Positions 54,905 through 59,433 of a stretch of 59,433 bases of DNA are shown one piece after another. Position 1 is the first letter of the stretch. Each line of letters opens with the position of its first letter. Position numbers and translations under genes: made by a program. The DNA comes from CAZFZT01 sp964523675 (GTDB lineage: Bacteria > Planctomycetota > Phycisphaerae > Phycisphaerales > SM1A02): positions 1 through 59,433 of the forward strand of contig CAZFZT010000010.1 in the NCBI GenBank assembly GCA_964523675.1, read 5' to 3'. The notes under the pieces are model-generated. The model made no database searches, had not been told where the DNA came from, and was given only the letters and a program-made list of their open reading frames with translations.

Positions 54905-54995
54905 GGTCGGAGAAAGAGCGGAGCGGCATGTGCCGCTGGACGAGGAAACTGATTGCGCGAGGGGAGAACTGCCTTTTAGGAGGAGGAAGGGCTAG

Positions 54996-55745
54996 ATGAG
55001 ACTCATTCAGACCTGTTGCACTCGAATCATCTTTGGAATCGCCGCGACGTGCCTCACGCTCGTCGGGCTGCCATCGGCGCACGCTGGCTTCGTCGCAGCT
55101 CCGTTGCACTTCAACATTGAAGTTTCGGATGGAGGTGGCGTCGTCTATTCTGATTCATACGAAGCGGATACAAAGTTTGAACTTGGCGGCGGCCAGTTCG
55201 CTTATGACATCCTTTCGATTGATCACGCGGCGTTCACCCTGACGCCTTCGAGCTTTACGATCGCAAGCGGTCAGCCCAGCGGTGCGCTGCCCGCCGGCAT
55301 CTTCACCGGCTTCAACTTCCAGAACCTCACGGGTGAGAATCTGCAGGTCGTTGTTTCCTTCGTCCTTGAGACCAGCTTCACGAGTGCGAATGGGCTGCTC
55401 CCTTGGTCCTCCAGCGTCTCCGCAGGCGTGAGTGGCAACACGACCGTGATGACGTTGCCGGGAATGCCGCTATGGCAGACATCTATCGACGGCAACCCGC
55501 TGGCGAACCTCTTTGCCGATCCCAGCAGTCTCTCCGGCAGCGACGGCGCAGGAACCTCAGACAAGAACGCCATGGGCTTTACGCCGCCCCCGTCGTCCAA
55601 CATGACCATCCAAGTCGCGTTTGATATCACGCCTGGTGGCCAAGTGACGTTCAACGGCAACTTCATCGTGACCCCGGGTCCAGGATCGCTCGCGCTGCTT
55701 GCGATCGGCGGTCTCGTCGGTGTTCGCCGCCGCAGACGTTCCTGA
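54996..55745 (+). CDS. exported PEP-CTERM-like protein 2
   Basis: ATG 54996 follows AGGAGGAGGAAGG. Signal peptide ends at PSAHA; mature part is beta-rich with few charged residues (FNIEVSDGGGVVYSDSYEAD). The tail TPGPGSLALLAIGGLVGV followed by RRRRRS is a PEP-CTERM-like sorting signal, with Pro-Gly-Pro. It has its own promoter-like element and a clear rho-independent terminator, so it is probably monocistronic. Function unknown. Confidence 0.85.
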   Translation: MRLIQTCCTRIIFGIAATCLTLVGLPSAHAGFVAAPLHFNIEVSDGGGVVYSDSYEADTKFELGGGQFAYDILSIDHAAFTLTPSSFTIASGQPSGALPAGIFTGFNFQNLTGENLQVVVSFVLETSFTSANGLLPWSSSVSAGVSGNTTVMTLPGMPLWQTSIDGNPLANLFADPSSLSGSDGAGTSDKNAMGFTPPPSSNMTIQVAFDITPGGQVTFNGNFIVTPGPGSLALLAIGGLVGVRRRRRS

Positions 55746-55769
55746 AGTATCTGACCGCAGAAACCTTTG

Positions 55770-55806
55770 CAACGCCTCGGCCCATGCCGGGGCGTTGTCC
55801 TTTTTT
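55770..55806 (+). terminator. rho-independent terminator
   Basis: CAACGCCTCGGC (55770-55781), loop CCAT, GCCGGGGCGTTG (55786-55797): 12-bp stem with one T-G pair, then TCC and a six-T run (55801-55806). Ends the PEP-CTERM protein 2 transcript. Confidence 0.9.
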
Positions 55807-55876
55807 GCCAGCGCGCATGACTCCTGAGACCCAGGAACGCAATGCGCGAAACCAACCATTGCGTATCATCCCGCCC

Positions 55877-57151
55877 ATGGCCATCATCAACCATCACTAC
55901 CTCAAACTCAAGGCCGGGTACCTCTTCCCCGAGATTGACCGCCGCGTTAGAGACTTCGTTGGCGTCAACCCGGACCTCTCCTCGCGCATCATTCGATGCG
56001 GCATCGGCGATGTGACCGAACCATTGCCTGAAGCCGCGCGCGACGCCATGCACAAGGCGGTCGATGACCTCGGCCGGCGCGACACCTTTCGCGGTTATGG
56101 CCCGCCGTTCGGTTATGACTTCATTCGAGAGGCGATCGCAAAGAACGACTTCGCCGATCGCGGCCTCGACATCGCCGCCGATGAGATCTTTCTCTCTGAC
56201 GGCTCAAAGGTTGACTGCGGCGCGATCTTGGACATCCTTTCCCCTGGCAGTTCCGGCCCCGGCGTCAATCGCATCGGCATCACCGATCCGGTCTATCCCG
56301 TGTACGTTGACACCAACGTCATGGCGGGCAACACCGGGCCGGCACTTGCAGAAGGCGGTTACGAGGGCATCACGTACCTGCCCTGCACGAAAGACAACGG
56401 CTTCGTACCCGACATTCCTTCCGGTGGCGAGCGGCTGGACGTTATCTATCTCTGTTACCCCAACAATCCCACGGGCGGCATGATCACGCGCGATCAACTC
56501 CAGCAATGGGTCGAGTATGCGCTCGCCAACAACGCGATTATTCTCTATGACGTCGCCTACGCGGCGTTCATCCGCTCGCCTGCCCCGCAAACGCCGCATT
56601 CGATCTACGAGATCGACGGCGCACGCCGCTGCGCCATGGAGTTCCACTCCTTCTCCAAGAACGGCGGGTTCACCGGTGTCCGCTGCGGCTACACGGTCTG
56701 CCCGAAGGAGCTCATGGGATATGCGCCCGATGGCGAGAAAGTCTCGCTCCACCGCCTCTGGTCGCGCAGGTGGAGTACAAAGTCCAACGGCGTCTCCTAC
56801 ATCGTGCAGCGCGGCGCGGAAGCCCTTTACTCTGATGAAGGCAAACGCCAGGTGCGCGAACTCACTGACTTCTATATGGAAAACGCGCGCATCCTCCGCC
56901 ACGGCTGCGAAGCGCTCGGCCTCGAAACCTACGGCGGGGTCAACGCGCCATACGTCTGGGTCGCCTGTCCCGACGGCATCGACTCGTGGGGCATGTTCGA
57001 CCGCATGCTCGAGCACGCCCACACCGTCATCACACCTGGAGCCGGCTTCGGCCGCTTCGGCGAAGGGTACTTCCGCATCTCCGCCTTCAACAGCCGCGAA
57101 AATGTTGAAGAAGTCGTCAAGCGCATGAAAGCCCTCGCGGCGCATGTCTAA
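55877..57151 (+). CDS. dapL: LL-diaminopimelate aminotransferase
   Basis: PLP enzyme making LL-diaminopimelate from tetrahydrodipicolinate in one step, for lysine and peptidoglycan. KAGYLFPEIDRRV, IRCGIGDVTEPLP, RGYGPPFGYDFIREAI, DPVYPVYVDTNVMAG, YPNNPTGG, YDVAYAAFI and the PLP Lys in SFSKNGGFTGVRCGY are DapL hallmarks. Length 424 fits a family of ~410. ATG 55877 chosen; longer frames run into the terminator region. Confidence 0.95.
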   Translation: MAIINHHYLKLKAGYLFPEIDRRVRDFVGVNPDLSSRIIRCGIGDVTEPLPEAARDAMHKAVDDLGRRDTFRGYGPPFGYDFIREAIAKNDFADRGLDIAADEIFLSDGSKVDCGAILDILSPGSSGPGVNRIGITDPVYPVYVDTNVMAGNTGPALAEGGYEGITYLPCTKDNGFVPDIPSGGERLDVIYLCYPNNPTGGMITRDQLQQWVEYALANNAIILYDVAYAAFIRSPAPQTPHSIYEIDGARRCAMEFHSFSKNGGFTGVRCGYTVCPKELMGYAPDGEKVSLHRLWSRRWSTKSNGVSYIVQRGAEALYSDEGKRQVRELTDFYMENARILRHGCEALGLETYGGVNAPYVWVACPDGIDSWGMFDRMLEHAHTVITPGAGFGRFGEGYFRISAFNSRENVEEVVKRMKALAAHV

Positions 57152-57165
57152 GAGCAGCACGCGGT

Positions 57166-57221
57166 GGCGTCCCACGCGCATCAACATGTTGCGGGCGTCC
57201 CACCCGCATGAACACGTTGCG
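57166..57221. repeat. 28-bp direct repeat, two copies, next to a hairpin
   Basis: GGCGTCCCAC(G/C)CGCAT(C/G)AACA(T/C)GTTGCG at 57166-57193 and 57194-57221, differing at three positions. A perfect palindrome GCGGACG-GAA-CGTCCGC (57219-57235) overlaps the end. It lies 3' of dapL and may be a dispersed intergenic repeat or terminator. Confidence 0.75.
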
Positions 57222-57339
57222 GACGGAACGTCCGCGCTCCCCTCGCCGAGACGTTTGCACTACCCGTTCCTCTCCAGCGCAGTCCGTCCTTTGTTTGGCT
57301 GCGCGATGTGCAGGCCCACAGACTCTGAAGGCGAGGCAG

Positions 57340-58131
57340 TCAGGCAGCTTCCGGCTCGGCCTCGCCGCCCCGTTTGGCGCTCATACCCATCGCGTGGAAG
57401 ATGCGGTCGCGCGTCTGCAAATAGCCCTGCGAATCCAGATCGCGCGGCCGAGGCAGATCGACGACGACTTCGGTCTTGATCGTTGCGGGACGCTTGCTCA
57501 TGACAATCACGCGATCAGCAAGTTGCACCGATTCCTCGATGTCGTGCGTTACGAACAGAATCGTCTTGCGCTCGCTTTGCCAGATGCGGATGAGGTCGGC
57601 CCGCATCTTCAGACGCGTAATGAAGTCCAGCGCGCCGAACGGTTCATCCATGTAAAGGATGTCAGGATCGGCGGCGAGGGCCCGGGCAATCTCGACGCGC
57701 TGCCGCATACCGCCGGAAAGTTCGTGCGGGTAGGTGTCTTCAAATCCCGTGAGGCCGACCATGTCGATGTAATGCTGCACGATCGGATCGCGCTGTTCAC
57801 GCGGCTTGTTGAGCAGCCCGAAGCCGACGTTGCCGCGCACCGGCAGCCACGGGAACACGCCATTCTCCTGAAAAAGAAAGATGCGTCGCGGATCAGGTCC
57901 GGTGACGGGTGTGCCTTGCACCTGCACATCGCCGCGAGAGGCGCGAAGAAAACCGCAGATGATGTTGAGCAGTGTAGATTTGCCGCAGCCGGACGGACCG
58001 ACGATGCACACGAACTCACCTTGGCGCACAGAAAGCGAGACGTCTTGCAGAACATGCACATCCTCGCCGCGCTTCTTGCCGAGGTAACTCATCCAGAGTT
58101 TGCTGACCTCAACGGCCGATTGGGCGCTCAT
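57340..58131 (-). CDS. ABC transporter ATPase, nitrate/sulfonate/taurine type
   Basis: Walker A GPSGCGKST, Q-loop FQENGVFPWLPV, signature LSGGMRQR, Walker B ILYMDEP and switch His in VTHDIEE. It belongs to the SsuB/TauB/NrtD group by motif context and by the adjacent permease. ATG 58131 overlaps the permease stop (ATGA). Powers import across the inner membrane. Confidence 0.92.
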   Translation of the reverse strand: MSAQSAVEVSKLWMSYLGKKRGEDVHVLQDVSLSVRQGEFVCIVGPSGCGKSTLLNIICGFLRASRGDVQVQGTPVTGPDPRRIFLFQENGVFPWLPVRGNVGFGLLNKPREQRDPIVQHYIDMVGLTGFEDTYPHELSGGMRQRVEIARALAADPDILYMDEPFGALDFITRLKMRADLIRIWQSERKTILFVTHDIEESVQLADRVIVMSKRPATIKTEVVVDLPRPRDLDSQGYLQTRDRIFHAMGMSAKRGGEAEPEAA

Positions 58132-58958
58132 CGTGATACGTACCCCCATCGCACTTCATCGAAATGCTCCAGACGACGCACCAGAAGATCCAGCACCAGG
58201 CCGATGATCCCGATCATCGCCATGCCTGCCAGCACCAGGTCGTAGCGCTTGCCCGCGTTCCGCGCATCGATGATCAAGAACCCCAATCCGGAATTGACCG
58301 CAATCATCTCCGCAGCGACCACCACCAGCCACGCCACACCCAGCGCGATCCGCACCCCTGTCAGAATCTGCGGAAGGCACGCCGGCAGAGTCACGCGCAG
58401 AAACAATTGCGGCTGGCTCAAACCGAAAATTCTTGCCGCGCGCACGTACACCAGTTGTATGTTCTGCACCGCAGCCATCGATGCGACTGTGATCAGGAAC
58501 ACGCTGGAGAGAAAAATGAGAAAGATCGGCGCGCGGTCATCAACACCGAACCACAGGATCGCCACGGGAATCCACGCGATCGGCGAGATCGGCCGCAGCA
58601 CCTGGATGATCGGGTTGAACGCATCAAACATGCGGGTCGACCAGCCCAGCAGCAGGCCGAAGGGAATGCCGATAAGAAGTGCGAGCCCGAAGCCGATCGT
58701 GACGCGAAACAGCGACGCCACGATGTAGCGCACCAGCCGCGACTGCTCCAGATACTCGAAGGGAACGCGATACCAGGGAGTATCGGCCGCAATCGGCGTG
58801 CTCGGCTGCGCTAACTGGATCGTGCCTTGCAAAACCTGTCCGGGCGTGGGAAACAGGTCACTGCCCGACAGGTGAACCGCCGCGTGCCAGCCGAGCAGCA
58901 ATAGCGCAGCCACACAGAGAGGAAGCATGAACTTGCGAATTTGGCGCGACAACTTCAT
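58128..58958 (-). CDS. ABC transporter permease, nitrate/sulfonate/taurine type
   Basis: 276 residues, six membrane helices of the SsuC/TauC fold. The EAA loop, RAARIFGLSQPQLFLRVTLPACLP, contacts the ATPase. LRPISPIAWIPVAILWFG is the usual core helix. Located between the substrate-binding protein gene and the ATPase gene, all on the minus strand. Confidence 0.92.
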   Translation of the reverse strand: MKLSRQIRKFMLPLCVAALLLLGWHAAVHLSGSDLFPTPGQVLQGTIQLAQPSTPIAADTPWYRVPFEYLEQSRLVRYIVASLFRVTIGFGLALLIGIPFGLLLGWSTRMFDAFNPIIQVLRPISPIAWIPVAILWFGVDDRAPIFLIFLSSVFLITVASMAAVQNIQLVYVRAARIFGLSQPQLFLRVTLPACLPQILTGVRIALGVAWLVVVAAEMIAVNSGLGFLIIDARNAGKRYDLVLAGMAMIGIIGLVLDLLVRRLEHFDEVRWGYVSR

Positions 58959-58980
58959 CGTGAATGAGGATGGAATCGTG

Positions 58981-59433
58981 TCAGTGAGGGCGCGGCAATG
59001 ACGCTGGCATCTCCCACTCGTATGCCTCGATCTCCGCGTCGTCCGTCACGAAACTCGTGTCGCAATAGTCGTCGAAACCGACCGTGCCCTTCAGCATGCC
59101 AGATTCGATCGCGAGTTGTTCGATTTCCTCGAAGTTCGGCCGCTGCACCGTGAGGTTGGTATACCTGACGCGGTCGGGCGGCTTGCTGAGCACGAAGGCA
59201 AGCAACTCCGGATCCTGGTTGTAGTATTTTCTGGCGACGAAATCGGACGCCTGCATGCGGTGGTCCATGGAGGCGTCGAGCCACTTCCCGCTCCGCGCGA
59301 TGCCTTGCACGAGCTGCTGAACCGCCTCGCGGTTGTTGTTGATCGCATCTTCATGCACGGCGAGTACGCAGGAAATGAACTCGGGCCAAACATCCTTCGT
59401 GAGGTAAAGGATGCGGCCGTAGCCATCGAGTTC
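58981..59433 (-). CDS. ABC transporter substrate-binding protein, C-terminal part (partial)
   Basis: The frame is open through the right edge of the window (upstream residues ELDGYGRILYLTKDVWPEF), so only the last ~150 residues are visible. NREAVQQLVQGIARSGKWLD and ARKYYNQDPELLAFVLSKP are like the ends of NrtA/SsuA/TauA-type binding proteins. With the two genes that follow, it completes an importer whose substrate cannot be read from this part. Confidence 0.85.
   Translation of the reverse strand, partial: ELDGYGRILYLTKDVWPEFISCVLAVHEDAINNNREAVQQLVQGIARSGKWLDASMDHRMQASDFVARKYYNQDPELLAFVLSKPPDRVRYTNLTVQRPNFEEIEQLAIESGMLKGTVGFDDYCDTSFVTDDAEIEAYEWEMPASLPRPH

Noticed and set aside
56204..57187. 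327-residue minus-strand frame
   Set aside because: Antisense shadow of dapL.

Overview
The window reads as chromosome of a planctomycete, most likely class Phycisphaerae. This is inferred from several traits seen together: two proteins ending in paired dockerin-like loops of the form DLNCDGAVGVADLL; two exported proteins ending in PEP-CTERM-like tails (Ala/Leu-rich helix then RRRRR); a GFTxIEL pseudopilin; small membrane proteins carrying a CRGCGYDLRG / CSECG zinc ribbon; and housekeeping genes scattered in short operons on both strands. No rRNA, tRNA, CRISPR array, transposase or phage gene was recognised.

Left end, 1-8309, is an accessory block of exported proteins: a metzincin-like zinc protease split by a probable one-base frameshift, an exported Ig-like/coiled-coil protein, a transglutaminase-like Cys protease-fold protein preceded by a Cys-Gly-Gly-Asp-Pro repeat, two paralogous exported helical proteins, and a type II/IV pseudopilin. 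Part of this block has been tandemly duplicated and then collapsed, leaving a fragment of a second transglutaminase-like gene and a fragment of a second pseudopilin gene. It is the best candidate for an undescribed extracellular system. Next, 8681-11728 encodes a 1015-residue surface protein with four ~183-residue repeats and a dockerin-like end.

The middle, 11783-36416, is mostly housekeeping: purM with an odd in-frame palindromic insert, a carboxylate-amine ligase, clpS, a lone receiver, an EAL-HDOD regulator, a YdeP-type molybdopterin oxidoreductase beside mobA and a MOSC protein, gmk, xerD, an M16 peptidase, the redox repressor rex, a UbiA-type prenyltransferase, an ATP-dependent DNA ligase, dut, a CapD-like dehydratase, a DMT transporter and comEC. 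The comEC gene is bracketed by two short-unit tandem repeat arrays.

The right part, 36619-59433, holds a PreA-like oxidoreductase, a stand-alone LigD-type 3'-phosphoesterase, purN, a NeuD-type acetyltransferase, an FKBP lipoprotein, a NapH-like polyferredoxin fused to a TPR-like tail, ptsN, rsmB, a DUF368 (PopT-type) membrane protein, mazG-trpA-FAH, dus, then an exported redox/surface group (PEP-CTERM protein, five-haem cytochrome with dockerin-like end, second PEP-CTERM protein), dapL, and an aliphatic-sulfonate/nitrate-type ABC importer that runs off the right edge.
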